NCBI RefSeq assembly: GCF_023101665.1
Contig: NZ_CP082161.1
Location: forward strand, 6,510,001-6,574,000
Direction of reading: 5' to 3'
DNA from: Bradyrhizobium sp. 195
GTDB lineage: Bacteria > Pseudomonadota > Alphaproteobacteria > Rhizobiales > Xanthobacteraceae
DNA: 64,000 bases
Both the position numbers and the translations under genes were made by a program. Positions 1 to 9,201 of this stretch are shown piece by piece; within the stretch, counting starts at the first letter, position 1, and each line of letters begins with the position of its first letter. The notes below the pieces were generated by a model, which ran no database searches, was not told the origin of the DNA, and saw only the letters and a program-made list of their open reading frames with translations.

Positions 1-1448
1 CAGGTCGCGCCGACGCGCACTTCGGCCAGACCATCCTTCATGCGGATGGTGCGGATGGTGAGGCCGGTGTTGATGCTGCCGTCGAAATTCACCGCACCGA
101 TCGCGCCGGCATACCAGCGGCGCGGCGAGCGCTCGTGATCCTCGACGAACTGCATCGCCCAGAGCTTCGGCGCACCGGTGACAGTGACCGCCCAGGCGTG
201 GGTGAGGAAGGCATCGAGCGCGTCGAAGCCGGGGCGCAGCATGCCCTCGACGTGATCGACGGTGTGGAACAATTTTGAGTAGGTCTCGATCTGCCGGCGC
301 GCCAGCACCTTGATGGTGCCGGGAACGCAGACGCGCGCCTTGTCGTTGCGGTCGACGTCGGTGCACATGTTGAGCTCGAATTCGTCCTTCTCCGAGTTCA
401 GGAGCTGGCGGATCTGCTCGGCATCGCCGATCGCATCAAGGCCGCGCGCGATGGTGCCCGAAATCGGGCAGGTCTCGACCCGGCGTCCGTCCGAGCGCAC
501 GAACATCTCCGGCGAGGCGGAGACGAGAAACTCGCCCTCACCCAGATTCATCAGCGCGCCGTAGGGCGACGGATTGATGACGCAGAGGCGCTGAAACACT
601 TCGGCCGGCGAGCGGTCGCAGGGCTCGGCGAACAGTTGCCCGGGCACCGCCTCGAACAGATCGCCGCGGGCGAAAGCCGCGCGCGCGGTCTCCACCGTGG
701 CCTGATATTCGCCGGGCGCGTGATCGGCAAAGCCCTGGCGCGGCGTCTTCAGGTACGGGCTCTCGGCCGTCTCGCGCGGCAGGCCCTCGGTGGACTTGCC
801 CTTCCAGGCGAAGTCGTAAGTGAGCACCACGCCGCGGCCGGTGGCGCGGTCATAAGCCAGCAGGCGATCGGGCACGTAGAGCACGATGTCGCGCTGGTCG
901 CTCTCGCGTGCGCGCTTCTGCACGAGGTCCTCGATCTGGAACACGAGGTCGTACGCGAAGGCGCCAAACAGGCCGAGCAGCCCATCGTCATTGGCGGAGA
1001 AGGCGGCAACGAGATCACGCACCAGCGACATCACGCTGGCACGGCGCGTGCGCTGGTCCTCCTCGACCGGGGCGTCGCCGCGGATGATGTGGCCGGCCAG
1101 GCGCGAAGCGGTCTTCTCGGAGATCACCACGCAGGGTTCGCGCAGCACGTCAGTGAGGAAGGCGATCAGCACCTGCCCGCGCGCGTTCAACGCTTCCAGC
1201 TTGAAATTGACGCCCGTGGTCTCGAGCTTGAGCGGCGGATCGGAGAAGCCGAGGTCAAAGCTCTCGTAACGGCCGGGCACGGTCGTGCCCGAGGACAGCA
1301 CCACGCCGCGGCGGCGGTCGAGCAGATTGATGAGATCGTCGAGCCGGTTGGCGCCGCCGGTAAACTGCTCGGCCACCCGCGTGATCGCAAGTCCTGCGCG
1401 GGTCACATAGTCGCTTCGGGCCGGGAGGGCAAAGACTGTCCTGTTCAT
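1..1448 (-). CDS. trpE: Anthranilate synthase, fused trpE(G) type (partial, 3' end beyond window)
   Basis: Converts chorismate to anthranilate, the first step of tryptophan synthesis. About 482 N-terminal codons are visible, beginning MNRTVFALPARSDY. The chorismate-binding domain is recognisable from segments such as PSPYGALMNLGEGEFLVSAS, CPISGTIARG and DEFELNMCTDVDRND. The gene runs off the left edge, so the fused glutamine amidotransferase (TrpG) half, usual in rhizobia, is inferred from the family and not seen. The start is the ATG at 1448. A 15-residue leader peptide with tandem Trp codons and a hairpin lie upstream, which points to control by transcription attenuation, as described for trpE(G) of Rhizobium meliloti. 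Confidence 0.93.
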   Translation of the reverse strand, partial: MNRTVFALPARSDYVTRAGLAITRVAEQFTGGANRLDDLINLLDRRRGVVLSSGTTVPGRYESFDLGFSDPPLKLETTGVNFKLEALNARGQVLIAFLTDVLREPCVVISEKTASRLAGHIIRGDAPVEEDQRTRRASVMSLVRDLVAAFSANDDGLLGLFGAFAYDLVFQIEDLVQKRARESDQRDIVLYVPDRLLAYDRATGRGVVLTYDFAWKGKSTEGLPRETAESPYLKTPRQGFADHAPGEYQATVETARAAFARGDLFEAVPGQLFAEPCDRSPAEVFQRLCVINPSPYGALMNLGEGEFLVSASPEMFVRSDGRRVETCPISGTIARGLDAIGDAEQIRQLLNSEKDEFELNMCTDVDRNDKARVCVPGTIKVLARRQIETYSKLFHTVDHVEGMLRPGFDALDAFLTHAWAVTVTGAPKLWAMQFVEDHERSPRRWYAGAIGAVNFDGSINTGLTIRTIRMKDGLAEVRVGAT

Positions 1449-1487
1449 GTCGTCCTCTTACGAAACTTGCCGAGGGAACGCCACACA

Positions 1488-1525
1488 GGACAAACGATCA
1501 GGCCGCCGCACTGCGTTGGCGACCT
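1488..1525 (-). terminator. trp attenuator terminator hairpin
   Basis: Read on the minus strand, an 8-bp stem (AGGUCGCC, 1518-1525, with GGCGGCCU, 1500-1507, one G-U pair) closes a 10-nt loop and is followed by GATCGTTTGTCC, a weak T-rich stretch. It lies between the trpL leader peptide and the trpE(G) start, where the attenuator is expected. The T tract is poor, so pause strength is uncertain. Confidence 0.65.
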
Positions 1526-1564
1526 CAGACGATTTGGGAAAGGAAAATCGCACCGGCCACCTCG

Positions 1565-1612
1565 TTAGGAGGTGCGCCACCAAAGACGGGCTGGGCGGAC
1601 GGCGGTGCTCAT
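1565..1612 (-). CDS. trpL: trp operon leader peptide (trpL), 15 aa with tandem Trp codons
   Basis: The frame ATG at 1612 to TAA at 1565 encodes MSTAVRPARLWWRTS, with two consecutive TGG codons near its end. It lies 117 bases upstream of the trpE(G) start. The stop codon falls in the loop of a perfect 6-bp stem (1558-1563 with 1569-1574), and a second hairpin follows. This is the classical arrangement in which ribosome stalling at Trp codons decides between alternative RNA folds. It is too short for normal gene callers. Confidence 0.85.
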   Translation of the reverse strand: MSTAVRPARLWWRTS

Positions 1613-1664
1613 GGGCGGATACTCACCATGGCCGGGAGGCGGCGTCAAGGGTGGCGCCCGAGCC

Positions 1665-1747
1665 GTAGCCCGGATGGAGCGCAGCGCGATCCGGGATTCC
1701 TGCCACGACGAGACAGCCCGGATTACGCTGCGCTCCATCCGGGCTAC
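1665..1747. repeat. Dispersed palindromic element, family A (copy 1)
   Basis: An 83-bp imperfect inverted repeat beginning GTAGCCCGGATGGAGCGCAG and ending with the matching reverse complement. A second copy is at 26749-26835. It sits between two minus-strand genes and can form a long hairpin in RNA. Confidence 0.8.
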
Positions 1748-1761
1748 ACGATTTCAGCGCC

Positions 1762-2436
1762 CTACCCCAGATGCTTCCGGAAAAACTCCGTGGCCCTGCC
1801 CCAGGCGAGCTCGGCGGCTTCGCGGTCGTGCACGGCCTGGCGCTGCTCGTTGACGAACGCGTGCTCGGCGTCATAGCGGAACAGCTCGAGCGACTTGCCG
1901 GCGGCCTTCATGGCCTTTTCGAAGCCATTGACCAGCTCCGGCGTGCACCAATCGTCCTTGTTGGCAAAATGGGCCTGGAGCGGGATCTTGACGTCGGCGG
2001 GCTTGGCCGCCTGCTCGGGCGGGATGCCATAGAACACGACGCCGGCCGCGAGCTCCGGAATCTTGGTCGCGCCGATGATGGTAACGGCACCGCCGAGGCA
2101 GAAGCCTGTCAGCCCGACCTTGGCGCCATTGCGCGACAGGTATTGCGTGGCGCCGCGCACGGTCTGCGTGGTGGCGTCCATGAAGTCGAGCGAGTTCATC
2201 TCCTTGTTGGCGCTCTCCATGTCGTGGTACGGCACCACCTTGCCCTTGTAGAGATCGGGCGCCAGCGCATCGAAACCAGCCAGCGCAAAGCGGTCGCACA
2301 GGCCCTTGATCTGGTCCGACAGCCCCCACCATTCCTGGATCACGACCACGCCCGGCGCGTTGCCGCGCGCGGCGTTGGCGAGATAGCCCGAGGCGTCCTT
2401 GCCGTCCGGACGCTTGAAGGTGATGGCGGTTCCCAT
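1762..2436 (-). CDS. Dienelactone hydrolase family protein
   Basis: A cytosolic alpha/beta hydrolase of 224 aa, the usual length for carboxymethylenebutenolidase-type dienelactone hydrolases, which open lactone rings in aromatic catabolism. The Cys nucleophile lies in GFCLGG (near residue 116), the Asp in NKDDW and the His in DAEHAF, together the DLH Cys-Asp-His triad. The N-terminal motif VVVIQEWWGL is typical. The ATG at 2436 (MGTAITF) was chosen over an upstream in-frame extension because the extra residues look non-coding and a GGAGGAC-like ribosome site precedes it. No neighbouring aromatic catabolism genes are seen, so the substrate is unknown. Confidence 0.88.
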   Translation of the reverse strand: MGTAITFKRPDGKDASGYLANAARGNAPGVVVIQEWWGLSDQIKGLCDRFALAGFDALAPDLYKGKVVPYHDMESANKEMNSLDFMDATTQTVRGATQYLSRNGAKVGLTGFCLGGAVTIIGATKIPELAAGVVFYGIPPEQAAKPADVKIPLQAHFANKDDWCTPELVNGFEKAMKAAGKSLELFRYDAEHAFVNEQRQAVHDREAAELAWGRATEFFRKHLG

Positions 2437-2525
2437 GGTGTCCTCCGATGAGTTTTGTGGGAGCGATTGGCGGCATTTTGGCGGGTGGGCGGCAGATAGG
2501 CAATCGCGCCAAACAACACACTCTC

Positions 2526-2673
2526 GTGCCCCGGATGCAATGCAGCGCGCCCCTGGCGATGCGAAGCATCGTCCCGTGCGGCGTGGTGCGTTGCTGATCC
2601 GGGGCCCAGCCACGAGCACGCTGGGTCCCGGCTCTGCGCAGCAGCGTTGCACGCTGCAGCGCGTCCGGGACAC
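2526..2673. repeat. Dispersed palindromic element, GC-rich (family B)
   Basis: About 150 bp of two nested inverted repeats built on GTGCCCCGGATGCAATGCAGC and its degenerate complement, ending GCGTCCGGGACAC. It lies between the dienelactone hydrolase gene and the fbcH terminator, in the promoter side of the former. It has no coding content. Confidence 0.6.
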
Positions 2674-2686
2674 CGGCGACGCCAAC

Positions 2687-2709
2687 AAAAAAGCCCCCTT
2701 ACGGGGGCT
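2687..2709 (-). terminator. Rho-independent terminator of the fbcFH operon
   Basis: On the minus strand a perfect stem AGCCCCC-GTAA-GGGGGCT (2692-2709) runs into TTTTTT (2687-2692). It begins 25 bases after the fbcH stop codon, so it is the natural end of the fbcF-fbcH transcript. Confidence 0.88.
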
Positions 2710-2733
2710 TCTTCATGTCTCGTCTTTCGCCGC

Positions 2734-4806
2734 TCAGTGGGAGCTGGCCCAGACCTTCTTCTTGGTGAAGTACATCAGACCTGCAAAGAGGATCAGGAAC
2801 ACGAAAACCTGGAATCCGAGGCGCTTGCGTGCTTCCATGTGCGGCTCTGCGGTCCACATCAGGAACGTGGTGACGTCCTTGGCATATTGCGCCACTGTGG
2901 CAGGCGAGCCGTCGTCGAAGGTGACCTGGCCATCGCTCAGCGGCTTCGGCATCTTGATGGCGTGGCCGGGAAAGTATTTGTTGAAGTAGGAGCCCTCCGG
3001 GATGGTCACCCCTTCCGGCGCCTTGTCTTCGTAGCCCTGAAGCACCGCCGCGACGTAGTCCGGGCCCTGCTCCTGATACTGGCTGAAGAAGTCGATGATG
3101 AACCAGGGGAAGCCGCGCTTATACGAGCGCGCCTTGGTGATCAGGGAGAGGTCGGGCGGCGCGGCGCCGCCGTTCGCCGCACGCGCGGCCTGCTCGTTCG
3201 GGAACGGCGACGGGAAATAATCCGCCGGGCGCCCCGCACGCTCGAACATGTCACCCGCATCGTTCGGGCCGTCCTTGACCTTGTACTCGGAAGCGAAGGC
3301 TGCCGCCTGCGCCACTGAATAGCCTGGTCCGCCTGCTTCGGCGAGGTTGCGGAAGGCGATGTAGGACAGGCCGTGGCAGCTGGAGCAGACTTCCTTGTAG
3401 ACTTTCAGGCCGCGCTGCAGCGCGCCACGGTCGAACTTACCGAAAGGGCCCGAGAACGACCATTTGTTGCCCGGAGGCGTGTCGCTGCCTTCGGACGCCT
3501 TCGCACTGTCGATCGAGCCCGCGAACAACGAACCGGCGAGCGCCAGCATGATCGCGGTCGAGACCATCGGCGTCGACCTGCTCCCGGTCTTGGCCAGGAC
3601 CGCATCCGAGATCGAGTTCGGCACCGGCCGCGGCTTCTCGATGCGCGAGAGCAGCGGCAGCACGATCAGGAAGTAGGCGAAGTAGCAGACCGTCAGGACC
3701 CGGCCGGCAACGACGTAGATGCCTTCCGGCGGCTGCGCGCCGAGATAGCCGAGCAGGATGCAGACCACGACGAAGATCCAGAAGAACTGCTTGGCGAGCG
3801 GGCGATACTTCGACGACTTCGTCTTGGCGGCGTCCAGCCAGGGCAGGAAGCACAGGATGATGATCGCGCCGAACATCGCGATGACGCCCGCGAGCTTGTT
3901 CGGGATGGAGCGCAGGATCGCGTAGAACGGCAGGTAATACCATTCCGGCACGATGTGCGGCGGCGTCACGCCCGGGTTCGCCGGAATGTAGTTGTCGGCG
4001 TCGCCGAGATAGTTCGGCATGTAGAAGATGAACCAGGCGTAGAGCAGCATGAAGCAGGCCACGCCGAACATGTCCTTGATGGTGGCATGCGGCGTGAACG
4101 GCACCGTGTCCTTTTCCGTCTTCGGCTCGACGCCGTCAGGATTGTTCTGGCCGGCCACGTGCAGCGCCCAGACGTGGAGCACCACGACGCCCGCGATCAG
4201 GAACGGCAGCAGGTAATGCAGCGAGAAGAAGCGGTTCAGCGTCGGGTTGCCGACCGAATAGCCGCCCCACAAGAGAGTCACGACGCTCTCGCCGACATAG
4301 GGAATGGCGGAGAAGAGGTTGGTGATGACGGTGGCGCCCCAGAAGCTCATCTGGCCCCACGGCAGCACGTAACCCATGAAGCCAGTCGCCATCATCAGCA
4401 GGTAGATGATGACGCCGAGGATCCACAGCACCTCGCGTGGCTCCTTGTACGACCCGTAGTAAAGGCCGCGGAACATATGGACGTAGACCGCGACGAAGAA
4501 CATCGAGGCGCCGACCGCGTGCATGTTGCGCAGCAGCCAGCCATAGTTCACGTCACGGACGATCAGCTCGACCGACTTGAAGGCGAGATCGGCATGCGGC
4601 GTGTAGTGCATCGCCAGGATCACGCCGGTCAGGATCTGCATCCCCAGCATGAAGGAGAGGATGGCGCCGAAGGTCCACCAATAGTTCAGGTTGCGCGGGG
4701 TGGGATAGGCGACGAACGAGGAGTGCATGAGGCCGAAGATCGGCAGGCGCCGCTCGATCCATTGCAGGGCCGGATTGCTCGGCTGGTAGTCGGATGGTCC
4801 GCTCAT
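2734..4806 (-). CDS. fbcH: Cytochrome b/c1 fusion precursor of the bc1 complex
   Basis: A 690-residue polyprotein giving two subunits of the cytochrome bc1 complex, which oxidises ubiquinol and reduces cytochrome c in the inner membrane. Cytochrome b occupies about residues 1-410, with many membrane segments and the Qo-site motif PEWY at 287-290. A second signal-like hydrophobic segment with a likely cleavage near residue 438 leads into cytochrome c1, with the heme site CSSCH at 474-478 and a C-terminal membrane anchor ([19 protein letters not shown]). The single-gene b-c1 precursor, cut after translation, is known from Bradyrhizobium fbcH. The Rieske gene lies directly upstream and a terminator downstream. 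Confidence 0.97.
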   Translation of the reverse strand: MSGPSDYQPSNPALQWIERRLPIFGLMHSSFVAYPTPRNLNYWWTFGAILSFMLGMQILTGVILAMHYTPHADLAFKSVELIVRDVNYGWLLRNMHAVGASMFFVAVYVHMFRGLYYGSYKEPREVLWILGVIIYLLMMATGFMGYVLPWGQMSFWGATVITNLFSAIPYVGESVVTLLWGGYSVGNPTLNRFFSLHYLLPFLIAGVVVLHVWALHVAGQNNPDGVEPKTEKDTVPFTPHATIKDMFGVACFMLLYAWFIFYMPNYLGDADNYIPANPGVTPPHIVPEWYYLPFYAILRSIPNKLAGVIAMFGAIIILCFLPWLDAAKTKSSKYRPLAKQFFWIFVVVCILLGYLGAQPPEGIYVVAGRVLTVCYFAYFLIVLPLLSRIEKPRPVPNSISDAVLAKTGSRSTPMVSTAIMLALAGSLFAGSIDSAKASEGSDTPPGNKWSFSGPFGKFDRGALQRGLKVYKEVCSSCHGLSYIAFRNLAEAGGPGYSVAQAAAFASEYKVKDGPNDAGDMFERAGRPADYFPSPFPNEQAARAANGGAAPPDLSLITKARSYKRGFPWFIIDFFSQYQEQGPDYVAAVLQGYEDKAPEGVTIPEGSYFNKYFPGHAIKMPKPLSDGQVTFDDGSPATVAQYAKDVTTFLMWTAEPHMEARKRLGFQVFVFLILFAGLMYFTKKKVWASSH

Positions 4807-4868
4807 GATGCGATCCTGAGGAAATAGTACGACGAGACGGCGCGAAGCTTCGGACGAGGGTCCGAGGC

Positions 4869-5399
4869 TCAGCCGATCTGGATTTTGGTGTCGGAAACGA
4901 ACTGGTACGGCGGCACCGGCAGGTTCGCGGGCGCGGGCCCCTGGCGGATGCGGCCGGACGAATCGTACTGCGAACCATGGCAGGGGCAGAAGAAGCCGTC
5001 GTAGCTGCCTTCATGAGCAATCGGGATGCAGCCGAGATGGGTGCAGATGCCGATCACGACCAGCCACTGCTCGTGGCCAGACTTGACCCGGGCCTCGTCG
5101 GTCTGCGGATCGGGCAGGCTCGCCACGTTGACGGCGCGCGCCTCGTCGATCTGCTTCTTGGTGCGGTGGCTGATGTAGATCGGCTTGCCGCGCCAGAACA
5201 CCTTGATGTCCTGCCCTTCGGCGACCGGGCTGAGATCGACCTCGATCGGCGCACCGGCGGCGATGGTCGAGGCGTCAGGATTCATTTGCGAAATGAAGGG
5301 CCAGAGCGCAGCTGCGCCCCCTACTGCTGCAGCTGCCCCGGTTGCAACGAATAAGAAATCACGGCGTGTCGGATGGTCCGCCGAAGACGCTGTCGTCAC
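4869..5399 (-). CDS. fbcF: Ubiquinol-cytochrome c reductase Rieske iron-sulfur subunit
   Basis: A 176-aa Rieske protein of the bc1 complex. The N-terminus carries a Tat-type signal anchor ([18 protein letters not shown]). The 2Fe-2S cluster ligands are in CTHLGC (C119, H121) and CPCHGS (C138, H141), with C124 and C140 forming the usual disulfide. It is the first gene of the fbcF-fbcH operon, separated from fbcH by 62 bases, and the two products work in one complex. It is divergent from trmL, with a 274-base promoter region between them in which I recognise no specific regulator site. Confidence 0.97.
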   Translation of the reverse strand: MTTASSADHPTRRDFLFVATGAAAAVGGAAALWPFISQMNPDASTIAAGAPIEVDLSPVAEGQDIKVFWRGKPIYISHRTKKQIDEARAVNVASLPDPQTDEARVKSGHEQWLVVIGICTHLGCIPIAHEGSYDGFFCPCHGSQYDSSGRIRQGPAPANLPVPPYQFVSDTKIQIG

Positions 5400-5673
5400 G
5401 ATTCCAACCCTTTCTTCTTGTGCAGCCGGTGGAACCGCTCCAGGGGGCGCCCATGAGGTCCCCGGAAAGGCTGCCGGCGCCCGCGGCCCCCCGCGGCGGC
5501 AGAACTTCGCTCATCCACCTCTAAACAGGCGAAACAGCAGTCCAGAATCGTTCTATTGGCACCCTTGCCCGGCGAGCGCAAGCCCGCTATCGGCGCGGGA
5601 GCGTGCAATGCACGAATTCCCGGGCAGGCGATGTTTTATTGAGACATTTCCGCCCACAACCAATCCGCCGCCC

Positions 5674-6135
5674 ATGATGCAGATAGCGCTTTTCCAGCCC
5701 GACATCCCCCAGAACACCGGCACGATTCTCAGGCTCTGCGCCTGCCTGGGACTGGCCGCCCACATCATCGAGCCCGCGGGGTTCCCGGTCTCCGACCGCG
5801 CGTTCCGCCGGGCGGGAATGGACTACCTCGGCCATGTCAGCATCGTCAGGCACGACTCCTGGCAGACATTCGAGGACTGGCGCGCCTTGCACGGCTACCG
5901 CCTGCTATTGTTCACCACCAAGGGCGCCACCGACTATCGCGATTTCCGTTACCAGACGTCGGACATCCTGCTATTCGGACGCGAGAGCGCCGGCGTCACC
6001 GACGCGGTGGTCGAGGCCGCGGATGCGCGGCTGGTGATTCCGATCAAGGCGGGGCTGCGGTCGCTCAATGTCGCCATGACCGCGGCGATGGCCGCCGGCG
6101 AGGCGCTGCGGCAGATCCGGGCCCTGCAAGTCTGA
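5674..6135 (+). CDS. trmL: tRNA (cytidine(34)-2'-O)-methyltransferase
   Basis: A SPOUT-fold enzyme that methylates the 2'-O of the wobble base of certain tRNA-Leu species. Its 153 residues match the usual length (about 155). It shows the N-terminal IALFQPDIPQNTGTILRLCA segment, the LLFGRESAGV loop and the C-terminal knot IPIKAGLRSLNVAMTAAMA that binds S-adenosylmethionine. Two ATGs stand in tandem at 5674 and 5677. An upstream in-frame ATG at 5608 would add residues not found in the family. The next gene, queE, starts 18 bases downstream, and both products act on tRNA wobble chemistry. Confidence 0.93.
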   Translation: MMQIALFQPDIPQNTGTILRLCACLGLAAHIIEPAGFPVSDRAFRRAGMDYLGHVSIVRHDSWQTFEDWRALHGYRLLLFTTKGATDYRDFRYQTSDILLFGRESAGVTDAVVEAADARLVIPIKAGLRSLNVAMTAAMAAGEALRQIRALQV

Positions 6136-6153
6136 CAGGTTGAGGAGAGACGA

Positions 6154-6786
6154 TTGAGTTACGCGGTCAAGGAAATCTTCCTGACCCTGCAAGGCGAAGG
6201 CGCCCATGCCGGGCGCGCGTCCGTGTTCTGCCGTTTTGCCGGCTGCAACCTCTGGAGCGGGCGCGAGGCGGACCGCATGGATGCGACCTGCAAGTTCTGC
6301 GACACGGATTTCGTCGGCACCGACGGCACGCTCGGCGGCCGCTACGGCTCGGCCGTGGAACTCGCCGACACCATCGCCGCGCAATGGACGGCATCCAATG
6401 CCAACCGCTACGCGGTGCTGACCGGCGGCGAGCCGCTGCTCCAGGTCGACGCCGCGCTGATCGACGCGCTCCATGCGCGCGGCTTCGAAATCGGCGTCGA
6501 GACCAACGGCACGATCGAAGCGCCGGGGGGGCTCGACTGGATCTGCGTCAGCCCCAAGGGAGGCAGCGAACTGGTGCTGCGCCAGGGCCACGAGCTGAAG
6601 CTGGTCTATCCGCAGGCCCTCGCCGCGCCTGAAGCCTTCGAGGGCCTCGCCTTCGAGCGCTTCTCGCTGCAGCCGATGGACGGACCCGAGGTTATCCAGA
6701 ACACCGCGCGCGCGATCGACTATTGCCTGCGCCATCCGCAATGGCGGCTCAGCGTGCAGACGCATAAGACGCTCGGCATCAGATAG
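6154..6786 (+). CDS. queE: 7-carboxy-7-deazaguanine synthase (radical SAM)
   Basis: A radical SAM enzyme that turns 6-carboxytetrahydropterin into 7-carboxy-7-deazaguanine for queuosine synthesis. The cluster-binding cysteines follow the CX14CX2C spacing (CNLWSG...ATCKFC), the variant known for a subset of QueE proteins, rather than the standard CX3CX2C. TLQGEGAHAG and the glycine-rich VLTGGEPLLQ are also present. It is 210 aa, a normal length. The start is TTG at 6154, preceded by GAGGAGAG at a good distance; no in-frame ATG fits. It is probably cotranscribed with trmL. The other queuosine genes are not in this window. Confidence 0.93.
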   Translation: MSYAVKEIFLTLQGEGAHAGRASVFCRFAGCNLWSGREADRMDATCKFCDTDFVGTDGTLGGRYGSAVELADTIAAQWTASNANRYAVLTGGEPLLQVDAALIDALHARGFEIGVETNGTIEAPGGLDWICVSPKGGSELVLRQGHELKLVYPQALAAPEAFEGLAFERFSLQPMDGPEVIQNTARAIDYCLRHPQWRLSVQTHKTLGIR

Positions 6787-6799
6787 GGACAGATTTTGT

Positions 6800-6829
6800 A
6801 GGGTGGGCAAAGCGTAGCGTGCCCACCCT
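6800..6829. repeat. Dispersed palindrome, family C (copy 1)
   Basis: A 30-bp near-perfect palindrome, AGGGTGGGCAAAGCG and its complement, ending GCCCACCCT, between queE and hemF. A related longer copy is at 36244-36319. It could act as a hairpin between the two genes. Confidence 0.7.
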
Positions 6830-6895
6830 TCGAGATGACGGCAAAAGACGTGGGCACGGCGCAAGAGCGCCACTCCGCTGAGGACGCGACCGGGA

Positions 6896-7789
6896 ATGCA
6901 CATGGACAATTCGACGATCGAAGACCGCAAGGCCCGTGCCCGCGCCTGGTTCGAAGCCTTGCGCGACGACATCTGCACGAGCTTCGAGCGGCTCGAGGAC
7001 GACGCCCCGCAAAGCCTCTATCCGGGCGAAGCCGGCCGCTTCAAGCGCACGCCTTGGCAGCGCACCGACCATACCGGCGCGGCCGGAGGTGGCGGCGTGA
7101 TGTCGATGATGCATGGCCGGCTGTTCGAGAAGGTCGGCGTGCACTGCTCGACCGTGCATGGCGAGTTCGCGCCGGAATTCCGGGCTCAGATCCCCGGCGC
7201 CGCGGAGGATCCAAAATTCTGGGCCTCCGGCATCTCGCTGATCGCACATATGCGCAATCCGAACGTGCCCGCGGTGCACATGAACACCCGCTTCGTCGTC
7301 ACCACCAAGGCCTGGTTCGGCGGCGGCGCCGACCTCACGCCCGTGCTGGATCGCCGGCGAACGCAAGAGGACGCCGACACGATCGCCTTCCACGCCGCGA
7401 TGAAGCAAGCCTGTGTGCAGCCGAGCGGCGTCGCCGATTACGACAAGTACAAGAAATGGTGCGACGAGTATTTCTACCTGCCGCACCGCAAGGAGGCGCG
7501 CGGCATCGGCGGCATTTTCTACGACTGGCACGACAGCGGCGACTGGGACGCCGACCTCGCCTTCACGCAGGACGTCGGCCGCGCCTTCCTGAACATCTAT
7601 CCCGAGATCGTCAGGTGCAATTTCGCGAGCGCCTGGACCGCTGCGGACCGCGAGGAGCAATTGATCCGGCGGGGCCGCTATGTCGAGTTCAACCTGCTCT
7701 ATGATCGCGGCACCATCTTCGGGCTCAAGACCGGCGGCAATGTGGACTCGATTCTGTCGTCGATGCCGCCCGAGGTGAAATGGCCGTGA
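6896..7789 (+). CDS. hemF: Oxygen-dependent coproporphyrinogen III oxidase
   Basis: Oxidatively decarboxylates coproporphyrinogen III to protoporphyrinogen IX in aerobic heme synthesis, in the cytosol. It has 297 aa, the normal length. Family signatures include the segment [20 protein letters not shown] around residue 125 and [21 protein letters not shown] with the following FYDWH. The C-terminus shows the conserved [18 protein letters not shown]. ATGs at 6896 and 6902 are both possible starts. The downstream HAD phosphatase gene overlaps the last 10 bases, so the two are probably translated together. Confidence 0.97.
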   Translation: MHMDNSTIEDRKARARAWFEALRDDICTSFERLEDDAPQSLYPGEAGRFKRTPWQRTDHTGAAGGGGVMSMMHGRLFEKVGVHCSTVHGEFAPEFRAQIPGAAEDPKFWASGISLIAHMRNPNVPAVHMNTRFVVTTKAWFGGGADLTPVLDRRRTQEDADTIAFHAAMKQACVQPSGVADYDKYKKWCDEYFYLPHRKEARGIGGIFYDWHDSGDWDADLAFTQDVGRAFLNIYPEIVRCNFASAWTAADREEQLIRRGRYVEFNLLYDRGTIFGLKTGGNVDSILSSMPPEVKWP

Positions 7790-8535
7790 CGTCGATGAAG
7801 CCCGCCAAGCCGCTCCCCCGCGCCATGCTGATCGACATGGACGACACTATACTGTCGGCCTATGGCCGGCCCGAGATCGCCTGGAATACGATCGCAAACG
7901 AATTTGCCGAGGAGATTGCGCCGCTGCCGCCAGCGCTGGTCGCAACCGCCGTGCTCGCCTTCGCGCGAAACTTCTGGGCCAATGCCGAAGCCGCATGGCG
8001 GATGAAGCTCGCCGAGGCGCGGCACCTGACGGTCAAGGGCGGTTTTGCCGCGCTCGCGGCCGCCGGCCATCGCGCCCTCTCCGATGATCTCGCCGTTCGC
8101 CTCGCCGACCGCTTCACCGCCTATCGCGAGGAGGAGATGTTCGTCTTCCCCGGCGCGCATGAAGCGATCGACGAATTGAAGGCGCTCGGCATCAAGCTCG
8201 CGCTGGTGACCAACGGTGCCGCCGACACCCAGCGCGCCAAGGTCGAACGCTTCGAGCTGGCGCACCGTTTCCACCACATCCAGATCGAAGGCGAGCACGG
8301 CTTCGGCAAGCCCGAGGAGCGCGCCTATCTGCACGCGATGGAGGCACTCGGCGTCACCGCCGAGGACACCTGGATGATCGGCGACAATCTGGAATGGGAA
8401 GTCGTGACGCCGCAGCGCCTCGGCATCTATTCGATCTGGATCGACGTGCATGGCGACGGCCTGCCCGAAGGCTCGACCGTCAAGCCCGACCGCATCATCC
8501 GCTCGCTGACCGAACTGGTGCCGGGCCGGCCCTGA
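7780..8535 (+). CDS. HAD family hydrolase
   Basis: A soluble haloacid dehalogenase superfamily phosphatase of 251 aa. Motif I is [11 protein letters not shown] near residue 17, motif II is ALVTNGA, the motif III lysine is in FGKPEERAY, and motif IV is [11 protein letters not shown]. An alpha-helical cap sits between motifs I and II (C1 type). The start at 7780 overlaps the hemF stop by 10 bases; an ATG at 7795 is an alternative. The overlap suggests coupled translation with hemF, but nothing seen ties the substrate to heme synthesis. The substrate is unknown. Confidence 0.88.
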   Translation: MAVTSMKPAKPLPRAMLIDMDDTILSAYGRPEIAWNTIANEFAEEIAPLPPALVATAVLAFARNFWANAEAAWRMKLAEARHLTVKGGFAALAAAGHRALSDDLAVRLADRFTAYREEEMFVFPGAHEAIDELKALGIKLALVTNGAADTQRAKVERFELAHRFHHIQIEGEHGFGKPEERAYLHAMEALGVTAEDTWMIGDNLEWEVVTPQRLGIYSIWIDVHGDGLPEGSTVKPDRIIRSLTELVPGRP

Positions 8536-8960
8536 CCAGGGCCGCCAAACAAAAAAACTGAAAAACAACCCCATGCACAGTAGCCGGCCGCTGCAAAATC
8601 AAGGGCTTGCGGATTTTTCGAAATCCATTTGACGCATCGGGCAAAACAGGAGCAAAATGCCATCGTCGAAATTTGCGATGGGACAGCTTCCGTGTCACCT
8701 GCACCCGCCCGCTCGGCGCGCCGTGATGCATTTGGGATGAGGCGCCTGCTGCTGACCAGCAGCTAGTCCATGACCGACTGGCGACTGCGGGCTTCGCGGC
8801 CTGATAGCGTCGATCGCGATCTCTTCTGATTTGAACAGACTTCCCCTCCGCTCCGCCAAGCCGTCGGCGGAATTTCCCGTCGTGGCTGGCCTGCGTGATC
8901 GGCCTGTCATGACCGCTTGCTAGGTTCCCTCCCGAGTCGATCACTCGAAAGGAACAATCC
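8536..8960. other. Gap without a recognisable gene
   Basis: A 425-base stretch between the HAD gene and the DUF2158 gene. It holds a perfect 6-bp stem with a TTCG loop at 8611-8626 (GGATTT/AAATCC). I see no convincing coding frame, tRNA or repeat copy. The last 60 bases end in GAAAGGAACAATCC, the ribosome site of the next gene. Confidence 0.5.
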
Positions 8961-9167
8961 ATGGAATTGAAAGCCGGCGATGTGGTGATGCTGAAATCCG
9001 GCGGTCAGCCGCTGACGGTTGCGGAGGTGAAGGAGAGCGACGTGCTCTGCCTCTGGATGGGCATGGAAGGCGACCTGTTCCGCGAAACGCTGCCGCTGGC
9101 CGCGCTCGTGCAGGTGGAAGAGGAAGAGGATGAAGACGAGGAAGAAGACGACGAGGAGGAAGAGTAG
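8961..9167 (+). CDS. DUF2158 (YodC-like) small protein with acidic tail
   Basis: A 68-residue cytosolic protein of unknown function. The N-terminal 45 residues (MELKAGDVVMLKSGGQPLTV... ending in the LCLWMGMEG segment) match the small beta-rich YodC/DUF2158 family. From residue 51 on, almost every residue is Glu or Asp (EEEEDEDEEEDDEEEE), giving a strongly acidic tail that the short family members lack. AAAGGAAC precedes the ATG at a normal distance. A perfect 7-bp hairpin lies 15 bases downstream. It appears monocistronic. Confidence 0.75.
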   Translation: MELKAGDVVMLKSGGQPLTVAEVKESDVLCLWMGMEGDLFRETLPLAALVQVEEEEDEDEEEDDEEEE

Positions 9168-9181
9168 GCACGCCTACGACC

Positions 9182-9201
9182 GAGCCGGAATGACCCGGCT
9201 C
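9182..9201 (+). terminator. Possible terminator hairpin after the DUF2158 gene
   Basis: A perfect GAGCCGG/CCGGCTC stem (9182-9188 with 9195-9201) lies 15 bases after the stop codon. No T run follows, so it may only stabilise the transcript end. Confidence 0.4.

Noticed and set aside
3373..4827. A long open frame on the plus strand antisense to fbcH
   Set aside because: It mirrors the GC-rich codon pattern of the real gene and shows no family signature; antisense frames of this kind also lie opposite aceA, the PilZ synthase and fadJ.
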